DNA of 64,000 bases from Luteimonas sp. S4-F44 (GTDB taxonomy: Bacteria > Pseudomonadota > Gammaproteobacteria > Xanthomonadales > Xanthomonadaceae): NCBI RefSeq assembly GCF_022637415.1, contig NZ_CP093340.1, forward strand, positions 2,991,001 through 3,055,000, given 5' to 3'. Positions 54,217-64,000 of the stretch are shown here, piece by piece (positions within the stretch are counted from its first letter, which is position 1; the number at the start of each line of letters is the position of its first letter). The position numbers and the translations under genes were made by a program. The notes below the pieces were generated by a model, which saw only the letters and a list, made by a program, of their open reading frames with translations, was not told where the DNA came from and made no database searches.

Positions 54217-55467
54217 TTACTCGACGCGAATGCTGTCGTAGGTGTTCCATTGACCGGTATCGGAAAGGATGACTTGATCCCCTTCCGCCAGCCCGGCCTT
54301 GATTTCGATCCGGTCGCTGGAGGCCGATCCGTAGCGAACGCTTCTGCGCTGCGCGATATTGCTGCCGTTGCTGAGCACGAACAGCGACCCGGCCCCGCCT
54401 GGCAGCGCGCCGGTCGGGCGCGCGATGCTCGTCACGCCGGTCAGCTCGTTCAGGACAATCCGCCCCTCGACCGTCAGGTCGGGACGCGCGCCCGGCGGTG
54501 GCGGCGCGTCGAAGGCGACATCGATCACCACCCGCCCCTCGCGCACAGCGGGATCGATGCGCGCGATGCGCCCGCCCAGCACTCCGCCGTTCATCTCGAT
54601 CCGGACCGGAAGATCGAGCGCGAGATCGTTGGCCTGCACCTCGGGCACCTGCAGCCGCGCGATCAGCACGTCGTGCCTGGCGACACGCGCTAGGCGTTGG
54701 CCCAGTTCGACCTGCTCGCCGAGCTCTGGGCTCACTTCCTGCACGATGCCTTCGATACCGGCCCGCACCTCCAGTTGTTGCTCCTCGCGTTGCGCGATCT
54801 CATATGCGGTCTCGGCTTCGTCGCGTGCCGCCGTGACCGCGCGCATCTGCGCCTCCACGTTTCGCCCCATCGCTGCGACACGGTCACGCTCCGCACCCGC
54901 GAGGCTTCTGTCCTGCTCCATCGTGATCTGGCTCTGATTGAGCTCGAGACGCGAAACGACACCCGCTTCCTCGGCACGGGTCAGTGCGGCGGTCTTGGCC
55001 TCCGTGATACGCAGTGCCGACTCCGCTTTGGCGAGAAGCGCGTTCTGCTCCAGTCGTTGCAGGTCCAGGGCGGCCCGCTTGGCCGCGACCTCCGCTTGCG
55101 CGCCGGCCAGCGCCGCCCTCGCGCGCTCCGACTCGGTCTTCGCGGCGGGATTCGATAGCCGGATGAGTACGGTGTCGGCCTCGACCCGCTCGCCCGCCTG
55201 TACGAGCAGTTCTTGGACAGTGCCGGCGACCCCCGCGGTGATCCACCGGTTGACCTTCGGCACGAGCGTCCCTGTTGCACGGATCTCCCGCACCATGTCG
55301 CCATGACGCGCAGAGTCGATCCACAGATCAGATCGCTTCGCGGATGGGGCCGCACCGCCTACGCCGAAGCCGATCCCGAGGGCGACGATCAGCGCCGTCG
55401 CACCGAGCAGGATCGAAAGGCGTCTCTTTCCGGTGAACCAGGCCCGCTTTTGCTTCTTGATGTCCAT
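54217..55467 (-). CDS. Periplasmic adaptor (HlyD/MacA-type) subunit
   Basis: The protein has 416 residues. One N-terminal transmembrane helix (LSILLGATALIVALGIGFGVGG) is followed by a lipoyl half (GTVQELLVQAGERVEADTVLIRL) and a long coiled coil at about 110-225 (ARAALAGAQAEVAAKRAALDLQRLEQNALLA ...). The second lipoyl half, barrel (VEGRIVLNELTGV) and membrane-proximal domain come last. It bridges the inner-membrane pump to an outer-membrane channel. No outer-membrane factor gene is in the cluster, so a housekeeping TolC is inferred. Confidence 0.9.
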   Translation of the reverse strand: MDIKKQKRAWFTGKRRLSILLGATALIVALGIGFGVGGAAPSAKRSDLWIDSARHGDMVREIRATGTLVPKVNRWITAGVAGTVQELLVQAGERVEADTVLIRLSNPAAKTESERARAALAGAQAEVAAKRAALDLQRLEQNALLAKAESALRITEAKTAALTRAEEAGVVSRLELNQSQITMEQDRSLAGAERDRVAAMGRNVEAQMRAVTAARDEAETAYEIAQREEQQLEVRAGIEGIVQEVSPELGEQVELGQRLARVARHDVLIARLQVPEVQANDLALDLPVRIEMNGGVLGGRIARIDPAVREGRVVIDVAFDAPPPPGARPDLTVEGRIVLNELTGVTSIARPTGALPGGAGSLFVLSNGSNIAQRRSVRYGSASSDRIEIKAGLAEGDQVILSDTGQWNTYDSIRVE

Positions 55468-55499
55468 ACCCTACCCATCCGAACAACGAACCGGTCTCC

Positions 55500-57269
55500 T
55501 CAGCACAAGGTGAGGGGCGCCGGGGCCTGCGTCGACACGTTCGATATGGCGGCATGGCGCTGATCGACAGGCTCCAGACGCCCTTCGTCCAATCGGAACA
55601 CCATCCGGCTCTTCTCCACGGTGGAGGATCGATGCGCGATCACGAGGGTGGTGCGATCTGCACTGACGCGCTCGATCGCCTCTTGGACGAGCCGCTCGGA
55701 TTCTGGATCCAACGCCGAGGTCGCCTCATCGAGCAATAGAATCGGTGCGTTCTTCAGCAGCGCTCGCGCGATCGAGATCCGTTGTCGCTGCCCCCCGCTG
55801 AGCTGTGCGCCACGCTCGCCCACCGGCGTGTCGTAGCCCTCGGGCATCGCCTGGACGAACTCGTGCGCATTCGCCAGGCGCGCCGCCCCCTCGATCTCGT
55901 CGTCCGTCGCATCCAGGCGGCCGTAGCGAATGTTCTCGCGCACACTGCCTCCGAACAGAAACACATCCTGGGACACCACCGAGATCGCCGAACGAAGCGA
56001 TTTGAGCGTGTAGTCGCGGATGTCCACCCCGTTGATCTCGATCGAACCGGCCGTGGGGTCGTAGAACCGCGACAGCAGCTTGAAGAGCGTCGACTTGCCA
56101 GCGCCACTGGCACCGACGAGCGCCACCGTCTGCCCCGGTTGCACCGACAGGTTCACATCCTTGAGCACCGCTTTGCCGCCATAGTCGAACGCGACATGCC
56201 GCAGATCGAGATGTGCCGGGCCGGGGTGAAGCGGACGTGCGTCTGCGCGCTCCGAGACCTCCGGTCTCATCGCCATGATCTCAAACACCCGCGACGAGGC
56301 GCCCATTGCCTGACTGAAGGCCGCGTAATGCTGGGCGATCGAAGAAATGCTCTGGGTGATGTTCTGCGAGTACAGCAGGAATGCGACGAGCGCACCGGCC
56401 GTGAGCGATCCCTCAATGACCTGGAGCCCCCCGTACCAGAAGATCACGATCGTCGAGCTCGAGGTCAGGAAGGCGACGATCGCGTTGAACGTTGCATCGA
56501 GCCGCCTCGCCTTGATCACCACCACCATGAACCTGGCCAAGCGGTTTCGATATCGGCGGAACTCATGATCCGCGCGCGCGAATCCCTTGATCACCTCCAT
56601 CCCGGCCAGGGATTCCTGCGCGATGACCGTTGACGCCGCAAGCTCGCTCTGGATCCGCGTCGAGATGCGCTTGAAGTACGGCCCGAAGAGGCGCGTCGTC
56701 AGGCTGGTCAGCGGCGTCACCGCGAGCACGACCAGCCCAAGGCGCCAGTTCATGGCCAGCATGATCACTGACGCCCCCAACAGCATGAAAATGTTGATGG
56801 CGAACGAGATCGACAGGTTGGCGATCACGTTCCGAATCGAGGCGACATCGTTGGTGATTCTGGAGACCAGATCGCCGATCCGCTGACCACTGTGGAAGGC
56901 GTGATCCAGCAGATGCAACTGCTCGAAGAGCTTTGCACGCAGATCGACGATCACAAGATCGCCGGTCACCTGCAGAAGAAACTGGCCGAAGAAGCTGATG
57001 ATCGATCGCAGTACGAAGACAGCAAGCAGTGCGAGTGTGGCCAGATGGATGACCGATGCCTGTCCTTCGACGAGCATCCGGTCGAAGATGTAGCGAATAC
57101 CCAGCGGGAGACTCAACTGGATCGTCGAGGCGGCGACGATCAGGGCCAGGCAGGTCAGGATACGCCCCAGATACGGGCGCCCCAGCGCGAAGATGCGCTG
57201 AACATGCGACGCCTCCCGCACGTCGGCATCCGCTCGTGTTTGCACAGGCGTTGTCAGTCCGACCGCCAT
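55500..57269 (-). CDS. ABC exporter with fused membrane and nucleotide-binding domains
   Basis: The protein has 589 residues. Six helices span about 35-320, with TRLFGPYFKRISTRIQ and AFLLYSQNITQSISSIAQHYAAF motifs. The ATPase has GASGAGKST, the Q-loop VSQDVFLFGGSVREN, the signature LSGGQRQRISIARALL and Walker B ILLLDEATSALDPES. There is no N-terminal C39 peptidase domain, so unlike LanT of class II systems it cannot cut a leader at Gly-Gly. Its ATG is three bases after the lanKC stop, implying translational coupling and a role in moving the modified peptide. Confidence 0.9.
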   Translation of the reverse strand: MAVGLTTPVQTRADADVREASHVQRIFALGRPYLGRILTCLALIVAASTIQLSLPLGIRYIFDRMLVEGQASVIHLATLALLAVFVLRSIISFFGQFLLQVTGDLVIVDLRAKLFEQLHLLDHAFHSGQRIGDLVSRITNDVASIRNVIANLSISFAINIFMLLGASVIMLAMNWRLGLVVLAVTPLTSLTTRLFGPYFKRISTRIQSELAASTVIAQESLAGMEVIKGFARADHEFRRYRNRLARFMVVVIKARRLDATFNAIVAFLTSSSTIVIFWYGGLQVIEGSLTAGALVAFLLYSQNITQSISSIAQHYAAFSQAMGASSRVFEIMAMRPEVSERADARPLHPGPAHLDLRHVAFDYGGKAVLKDVNLSVQPGQTVALVGASGAGKSTLFKLLSRFYDPTAGSIEINGVDIRDYTLKSLRSAISVVSQDVFLFGGSVRENIRYGRLDATDDEIEGAARLANAHEFVQAMPEGYDTPVGERGAQLSGGQRQRISIARALLKNAPILLLDEATSALDPESERLVQEAIERVSADRTTLVIAHRSSTVEKSRMVFRLDEGRLEPVDQRHAAISNVSTQAPAPLTLC

Positions 57270-57272
57270 CGC

Positions 57273-59969
57273 TCAATGCCCCCCACTTCGATCCAGTTTG
57301 GACCACCCCGGTATCGCGTCGTCGAGCATGAGCGAGGCGCCGCAGCGCGTCGTGTAACGATGCATCACCGCGGCGATGCCCGCGCCGCCTGTACCGAAAT
57401 CGCATGCGATACGCGACAGCGACTCCCCAGGAAACGCGAGCCCACCGGCCCGCTCAACGGGGAAGAGAAGGCATCCCGAAAGCAGCTTGCGTGTACTGCG
57501 CTCGGCGATCTCCTCCCAGCGCCCGAAGCGCGCCATGTCCAGATACATCTCGGCAATCCCCGCTGTACCGAAGAAGTAGCCCGGGAAGATGGTGTACTTT
57601 CGATCGCAGTCGATATGGATCGCTTCGAGTACGTCCGCATACCTCGCCTCGCCCGTCACGTGCCAGTAGCGCAGCAGGACCCGTCCGATCCCGGAGCTGC
57701 CCCAGCGCCAATAGGGCGTATGGCTCGGTGTGCGATCACGCGCATTCCAGGTCATGCCGCCATCTTGATTCGGAAACCCCTGACGGATCACCCACTCCAG
57801 GCTTCGCCGCCCCAAATCCGCGAACGACTCGTCCCGCGACAGCAGCGTCAGGTACAGCAGGAACAGGCTGACCCCGGCGCCGCCGTGGCCGAGGCTCGCG
57901 GAGATCCCATCCGGCGTCTCCCAGAAAATCCCGCCTTCCCCGTCCTCGAGTGCGACCTCCTCGATGTAGGCGGCGGCGCTCATCGCCTCGTTCAGATGCA
58001 CTGGGTTGCCGGTTTCCATGAAGAAGCGCAGGCGGGCCATGCCCCAACCGGCCGCGCCATGAAAAAGATTGGGCGACCGACGTAGCAGATGATGCTGATC
58101 GGTCAGCGCCATGACGCGGTGCGCGTCGTCGGCATAGCCCATATCCAGAAGCGACCAGGCAATTCCTGACAAGCCTGTGTAGAGGCCCGGCGAGAACTTC
58201 GCGGCGTGGATGTCCCGTGCTCTGATCCAGCCGATGACCGACGCGTCGAGCCGCCCGCGGACACGGTGCATCACCTGAGCGACGCCACAGGCGCCGTAGC
58301 CGATACTGAGGGGGTTGGTCTCGAACACCGTCGGATCAGCAGGATAGAGACGATCCTTGCGCTCGAAGCTGGCGACACTTTCGATGTAGCCCAGAATCCG
58401 ATCGACTGTCTTTGAAAGATCGATCTCATCGAGTTCAGCGGCCCCGATCGCAGGCGCTGCCGGCTCGTGCTCGTAGGACAGAACCTCGATGATGCGCTCC
58501 GGACGCGGACGATTGGCGGGCTCGCTGCTGAGCAGGTCCCGGATCAAGTCCGCAATGATGACGGGCAGACCGAAATCCCGGGCATGGGCGCGCAGGTAGG
58601 TCTCGTGCGCATTGCGATTGAGCACGAGCATCGCATTCATGGGGAACAGCCCGGCCATCAGCAGGCTTCCCAGCGCGTAGTAGTCGTCCTCCCGCGTCGA
58701 CCTGCCGCGTTCGATCACATCCTCAGGAGCGAACCCGGGCGTATAGATATGCGTCGGCAGATCCACGCCTTCCTCGTAGGCCCCCTCGAAGTCGATCAAG
58801 TGAAGATCGATATCTCGATCTTCCCGCTCCCGCACCATGACATTGGCCAACGACAGGTCGCTGAAGATGATGTCGTGGTCATGGAGCACGCGCACGATCT
58901 CAGCGAGCTTGATGAACAGTGACTTATAGTTCTTGTAGAACTCCCGGCTCTCCGCGGCCCCCGCTCGCGTTCTGAGCAGGAGGTTGATCTTCCCCATGTA
59001 CTCGCGAAGCGTCAGCCGCGCATCGAGGAACTCCTCGACCAGGTAGGCGTGCTCCCAGTCGTAAAAGAAATCTAGAGGCCTTGGCGCAATGTTCGAGTCG
59101 CTGAGCAAGCCAAGCAGACGATGCTCCTTCTTGAGGAGTTGCACCGCGTCGAGCCCCCGAAACGACACATTGGTGAAGGGACGCGCCTCCTTGATGACGA
59201 CATCCACAGCTGTCTGCCGATCCAGCGCGAGATACACGTTGCCGGAGTTGCTCGAGGCGAGCAGCTTTCTGATCTCATATCGACCCGCTTTCAGCGTGCC
59301 GGGTTCACCTTCGTCCACGATGGGCGTTTCGAAGGGGTCCTGCACCCCCGGGGGCAAGGTGAAGTACGCATTGCGCTCATCATCCAGATACCCACCGTTC
59401 TCGTCCTGGATGACGTAGACGGCCTTGCCACTGACGTCCGTTCGCTTGGTCGGCAGAAGCCCACCGTAGCGGTAATGGATGACACGACTGTCCTTGTATC
59501 GCCGGTCGGACAGAATATAGGGGCCGAAGTAGCCGATCGTCGCCTGATGCAGCTGTTCGAGCAGTTCGCCGCACTGCGCCTGATTCCTCGGATAGACGGT
59601 GATGAACTTCCCCGAGGCCCCGCGATGCCATCGTTTCCCGTTGACCATGACCAGGATCATCCGGTCGACAACGAACTTGAAGGGCACCTTCGCCTGAAAC
59701 AGGACACGTGCGACGGTGGCCAGGACGGCTGGCGCATTCGCGGGAGTGGCCGAGACGTGGATCTTCCAGCCTTGGGTGGGGACGTCCGCGCCTTCGAACG
59801 AGCAATCCCACCACAGGTTGCGGTGCTCCACGGTCCAGCCGCGGGGAACGATCTTGGCAATCGGATCGAAGAAATCGCCTCTCAACGGCGAGTAACGCGT
59901 CATCGGCTCATAGAACTCCGAGTTCGCCAGGAGGTACAGCAGCTTGTCCTCGATCACCAGCTCTGACAT
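57273..59969 (-). CDS. lanKC: Class III lanthipeptide synthetase LanKC
   Basis: This 898-residue trifunctional enzyme should phosphorylate Ser/Thr, eliminate phosphate and cyclise with Cys. The N-terminal lyase domain (about 1-225) has the family runs GWKIHVSATP (67-76), KFITVYP and GPYILSDRRYKDSRVIHYRYGG (149-170). The kinase domain (about 228-500) has VIK (Lys260), FSDLSLANVMV (Asp371, Asn376) and DFE (393-395). The LanC-like domain (about 525-898) has seven GxxG repeats, but the zinc-ligand sites read YWRWGSSG (753-760) and FFGTAG (799-804) without Cys or His, as in class III and unlike class IV. AAGGA precedes the ATG. Confidence 0.95.
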   Translation of the reverse strand: MSELVIEDKLLYLLANSEFYEPMTRYSPLRGDFFDPIAKIVPRGWTVEHRNLWWDCSFEGADVPTQGWKIHVSATPANAPAVLATVARVLFQAKVPFKFVVDRMILVMVNGKRWHRGASGKFITVYPRNQAQCGELLEQLHQATIGYFGPYILSDRRYKDSRVIHYRYGGLLPTKRTDVSGKAVYVIQDENGGYLDDERNAYFTLPPGVQDPFETPIVDEGEPGTLKAGRYEIRKLLASSNSGNVYLALDRQTAVDVVIKEARPFTNVSFRGLDAVQLLKKEHRLLGLLSDSNIAPRPLDFFYDWEHAYLVEEFLDARLTLREYMGKINLLLRTRAGAAESREFYKNYKSLFIKLAEIVRVLHDHDIIFSDLSLANVMVREREDRDIDLHLIDFEGAYEEGVDLPTHIYTPGFAPEDVIERGRSTREDDYYALGSLLMAGLFPMNAMLVLNRNAHETYLRAHARDFGLPVIIADLIRDLLSSEPANRPRPERIIEVLSYEHEPAAPAIGAAELDEIDLSKTVDRILGYIESVASFERKDRLYPADPTVFETNPLSIGYGACGVAQVMHRVRGRLDASVIGWIRARDIHAAKFSPGLYTGLSGIAWSLLDMGYADDAHRVMALTDQHHLLRRSPNLFHGAAGWGMARLRFFMETGNPVHLNEAMSAAAYIEEVALEDGEGGIFWETPDGISASLGHGGAGVSLFLLYLTLLSRDESFADLGRRSLEWVIRQGFPNQDGGMTWNARDRTPSHTPYWRWGSSGIGRVLLRYWHVTGEARYADVLEAIHIDCDRKYTIFPGYFFGTAGIAEMYLDMARFGRWEEIAERSTRKLLSGCLLFPVERAGGLAFPGESLSRIACDFGTGGAGIAAVMHRYTTRCGASLMLDDAIPGWSKLDRSGGH

Positions 59970-60027
59970 GTCCGTTCCTTAGACCCAATCGCCAGACCCC
60001 GCCGCGAGATCCAGGCATCTTCCAGGG

Positions 60028-60063
60028 AAAAAGAGAGACTTGGAGATCGACCCCAAGCCTCTC
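60028..60063 (-). terminator. Attenuator hairpin between lanA and lanKC
   Basis: Read leftward, an 11-base-pair stem (60053-60063 pairs with 60033-60043, one G-U pair, nine-base loop) is followed by TTTTTCCC. It lies ten bases after the lanA stop and before the lanKC start. As an imperfect terminator it should let only part of transcription into lanKC, giving excess precursor mRNA, as is common in lantibiotic operons. Confidence 0.75.
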
Positions 60064-60072
60064 CTCCATCGC

Positions 60073-60228
60073 TTACAGCGCGATGATCACGTCGCTGCTG
60101 CCGCAGCCCGTGTTGCTTGCGGTCGAACAGGTACAGCCCGCGTAGCTGCTGGTGCTGCCCGCCACTGCGGCATTGAGGGACTCGTCCGAGCCGTTGTCCA
60201 TCTTCTGCAGGTCAAGGATGCGATTCAT
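60073..60228 (-). CDS. lanA: Class III lanthipeptide precursor peptide LanA
   Basis: The precursor has 51 residues from MNRILDLQKM; AAGGA lies ten bases upstream. An ATG three codons earlier (60237) is too close to that site. The leader contains ILDLQKM, the LxxLQ-type recognition element of class III precursors, and is acidic (DNGSDESLN). The putative core begins near STSSYAGC and has two S-x2-S-x3-C labionin motifs, STSSYAGC and STASNTGC, separated by Thr-Cys. A hydrophobic tail SSDVIIAL ends the peptide. Three cysteines are available: two for labionin or lanthionine rings and one (TCS) possibly for a disulfide or third ring. It is directly upstream of lanKC. Confidence 0.88.
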   Translation of the reverse strand: MNRILDLQKMDNGSDESLNAAVAGSTSSYAGCTCSTASNTGCGSSDVIIAL

Positions 60229-60240
60229 CTGATTCATTTC

Positions 60241-61045
60241 CTTTGAAATTGAAACGTCAATGTAAAAGCACCATCCGGTGCTCATCGGCCCGCTACGCAA
60301 ACATCCTGCCTGCGCATCGGTTGCCGTCGCCCGCACGCGTTCGGGTCTCGGCCTGCGCCACTCGGGCAGCAAACTGCCCGCCTGCCGGTTCAGTATCCCT
60401 ATCGAAGCCAGGCATGACTCGGAAGACGCAGCGCGGAAGCGGCGCACAACGACAGACGCATGCCACCAGGCTGTGTCAGCGAAAAGACGGAAAAGGACGC
60501 CGCAGGCGTGCGGGGGACAGGCGCCTGCCTCTCGAAGCAAGACGAGCGTTCATCCTGAACTCACGATTCTCCTCCCCTGGAGTATTCACGCGAGACTCCC
60601 AGGCTTCTCGCCCGGCGCATGACGCGTTGGATGCTTATAGCGCATCGAAACAGGCCGCGCAAGTGCCCGCCAGATGTGCTCAGAGGGATTCTCGACGAGC
60701 AGTTTTCCGCCTCGCGATTCGTAGGATTCCCCTGAAGGACGAGGACCTACGACGCCGCCATAAGGCCATCGCGCACATATGCGCTCTGACAGAGGCGCTC
60801 AAGTCAGCAGCGGTGACGTTCTTCCCCGATAAGCCATGGGAAATTCGACGATCTCGGAGATCAGAGATCTCCGTCTGGATCAAGATGACAACCGTGCCCG
60901 TTGAACGGGGTAATTCAGCGGCATGCGCGCACAGCAATCGGGTTCGAGATCGAACCACCAAAGTCGGAGATCAGCTTTTCCTTGCGTGACGTCCGTTTCC
61001 AAGTCTTTGCGAGAGCAGCAGACTTGCAAGCCAGGTGGCTGCGCG
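60241..61045. promoter_or_regulatory. Upstream region of the lanthipeptide operon, no confident gene
   Basis: Frames open in both directions are compositionally poor and unsupported. A sigma70-like pair on the minus strand, TTGCGC (60662-60657) and TATAAG (60639-60634) with 17-base spacing, is the best promoter candidate and gives a leader of nearly 400 bases before lanA. A strong GGGGAGGAG motif (about 60576-60584, minus) is followed by GTGAGTTCAGGATGA, a five-codon reading that might be a leader peptide. No regulator gene is present in the cluster. Confidence 0.4.
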
Positions 61046-61121
61046 TGGTGGGCCCACCAGGACTCGAACCTGGAACCAAAGGATTATGAGTCCTCTGCTC
61101 TAACCATTGAGCTATAGGCCC
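61046..61121 (-). tRNA. tRNA-Ile2, anticodon CAT (lysidine-type)
   Basis: The gene has 76 bases with encoded CCA. Acceptor GGGCCTA/TGGGCCC (one G-U), anticodon arm GGA-CTCATAA-TCC and T-arm CCAGG-TTCGAGT-CCTGG pair. The sequence around the anticodon and TTAGAGCAG resembles E. coli ileX/ileY, in which C34 is changed to lysidine by TilS so that AUA is read as Ile, rather than elongator Met, which is the gene at 37008. Located downstream of the rRNA operon on the same strand. Confidence 0.8.
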
Positions 61122-61175
61122 GTGCTACGCGCATCGTACCAAGCCCGGCTCCCTGAGCACCACCTCGCAAAAACA

Positions 61176-61218
61176 GGGTCAGAGTGCAATTTCGAGCCAC
61201 GAAATTGCACTCTGACCC
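61176..61218. repeat. REP-like palindrome (19-base-pair stem)
   Basis: GGGTCAGAGTGCAATTTCG and its exact reverse complement flank a five-base loop AGCCA. The GGGTCAGAGTGCAATTT core is, to my recollection, the recurring palindromic element associated with REP-associated tyrosine transposases in Xanthomonas, Stenotrophomonas and Lysobacter. It lies between tRNA-Ile2 and the rrn terminator. Confidence 0.7.
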
Positions 61219-61241
61219 CGGTTTTCGCAACACGCAAAGAA

Positions 61242-61271
61242 AAACCCCCGCCGGATAACCGGCGGGGGTTT
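61242..61271 (-). terminator. rRNA operon terminator
   Basis: AAACCCCCGCCGG-ATAA-CCGGCGGGGGTTT is a 13-base-pair stem with a four-base loop. Read leftward it is followed by TTCTTT, forming an intrinsic terminator just after the 5S gene. Confidence 0.85.
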
Positions 61272-61280
61272 AGGGTAAAA

Positions 61281-61397
61281 ACCCTGGCGATGACCTACTC
61301 TCGCATGCTAGATGCACACTACCATCGGCGCATGTACGTTTCACTTCCGAGTTCGGAATGGGATCGGGTGGTTCCATACAGCTATTGTCACCAGGGA
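61281..61397 (-). rRNA. 5S ribosomal RNA
   Basis: About 117 bases. The 5' end CCCTGGTGACAATAGCTG pairs with the 3' end ATCGCCAGGG. Conserved internal segments CCGATCCCATTCCGAACTCGG and AAGTGAAACG, GCGCCGATGGTAGTGTG and ATGCGAGAGTAGGTCA match gammaproteobacterial 5S. Ends are estimated from helix I. Confidence 0.95.
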
Positions 61398-61593
61398 GAG
61401 GGTGGAGGGTCGCCAGGATGTGGGGAGTCTTCGCATTTTTGGACAGTCCGCACATGGAAGTGCGGGCTTATGCGAGGGACTCGCCATACCGGCGCTCACG
61501 CTCTCAGAGGTTGGGAAGTAGCGAACATTTTATGACGACTGTACGTGTCGTAGGGCCAAGGATGCTTCGGGTTGCGAAGCAACTTGAGGTTAT

Positions 61594-64000
<2,407 letters not shown>

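Noticed and set aside
55500..57269. Class II-type LanT with peptidase domain
   Set aside because: The protein starts directly with transmembrane helices and has no C39 Cys-His motif.
60243..60989. Long plus-strand open frame of 248 codons upstream of lanA
   Set aside because: Arg/Ala/Ser-rich composition without hydrophobic core or motif, no ribosome-binding site, and it covers the expected promoter region of the opposite operon.

Overview
The window is chromosomal DNA from a GC-rich gammaproteobacterium of the Xanthomonadaceae, most likely Lysobacter or Luteimonas. The gene orders birA-coaX, prmA-DUF3426-fis-purH-purD, phoPQ beside a small PepSY-like gene, and algR-hemC are typical of that family. 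Third codon positions are strongly G/C except in two stretches that look acquired: about 30.0-37.0 kb and about 51.0-60.3 kb.

Layout. 0-30 kb is core chromosome: coaX (partial), birA, mtfA, phoPQ, dusA, prmA, a zinc-ribbon/DUF3426 protein, fis, purH, purD, a YccS/FUSC-type membrane protein, an acyl-CoA thioesterase, an MFS-acyltransferase fusion, nudC, erpA, a response regulator with GGDEF/EAL-like output paired with a hybrid histidine kinase, bfr/bfd and rppH. 30.0-37.0 kb is a small integrative element at the 3' end of an elongator tRNA-Met gene. It has a P4-type integrase, an AlpA regulator, an HNH-like protein, several small proteins, and one large gene resembling a T7-type internal virion protein without any other virion genes. 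37.1-50.7 kb returns to core genes: two secreted S9A oligopeptidases, a WYL regulator, an FAD/NAD(P)-binding protein, hemC, algR, a carboxylesterase and opgH.

51.0-60.3 kb, all on the minus strand, is a class III lanthipeptide gene cluster and the main discovery. It contains a 51-residue precursor (lanA), a full-length trifunctional LanKC synthetase, an ABC exporter, a periplasmic adaptor, a MacB/LolD-type ATPase and an ADOP-type permease. The precursor has the leader motif ILDLQKM and two consecutive S-x2-S-x3-C labionin motifs. I infer that LanKC phosphorylates, dehydrates and cyclises the precursor, and that the two ABC systems export the product or protect the producer. No leader protease gene lies in the cluster. 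A hairpin with a U-run between lanA and lanKC should make precursor transcript exceed enzyme transcript.

61.0-64.0 kb holds tRNA-Ile2 (CAT anticodon), a REP-like palindrome, the rrn terminator, 5S rRNA and most of a 23S rRNA gene that runs off the right edge.
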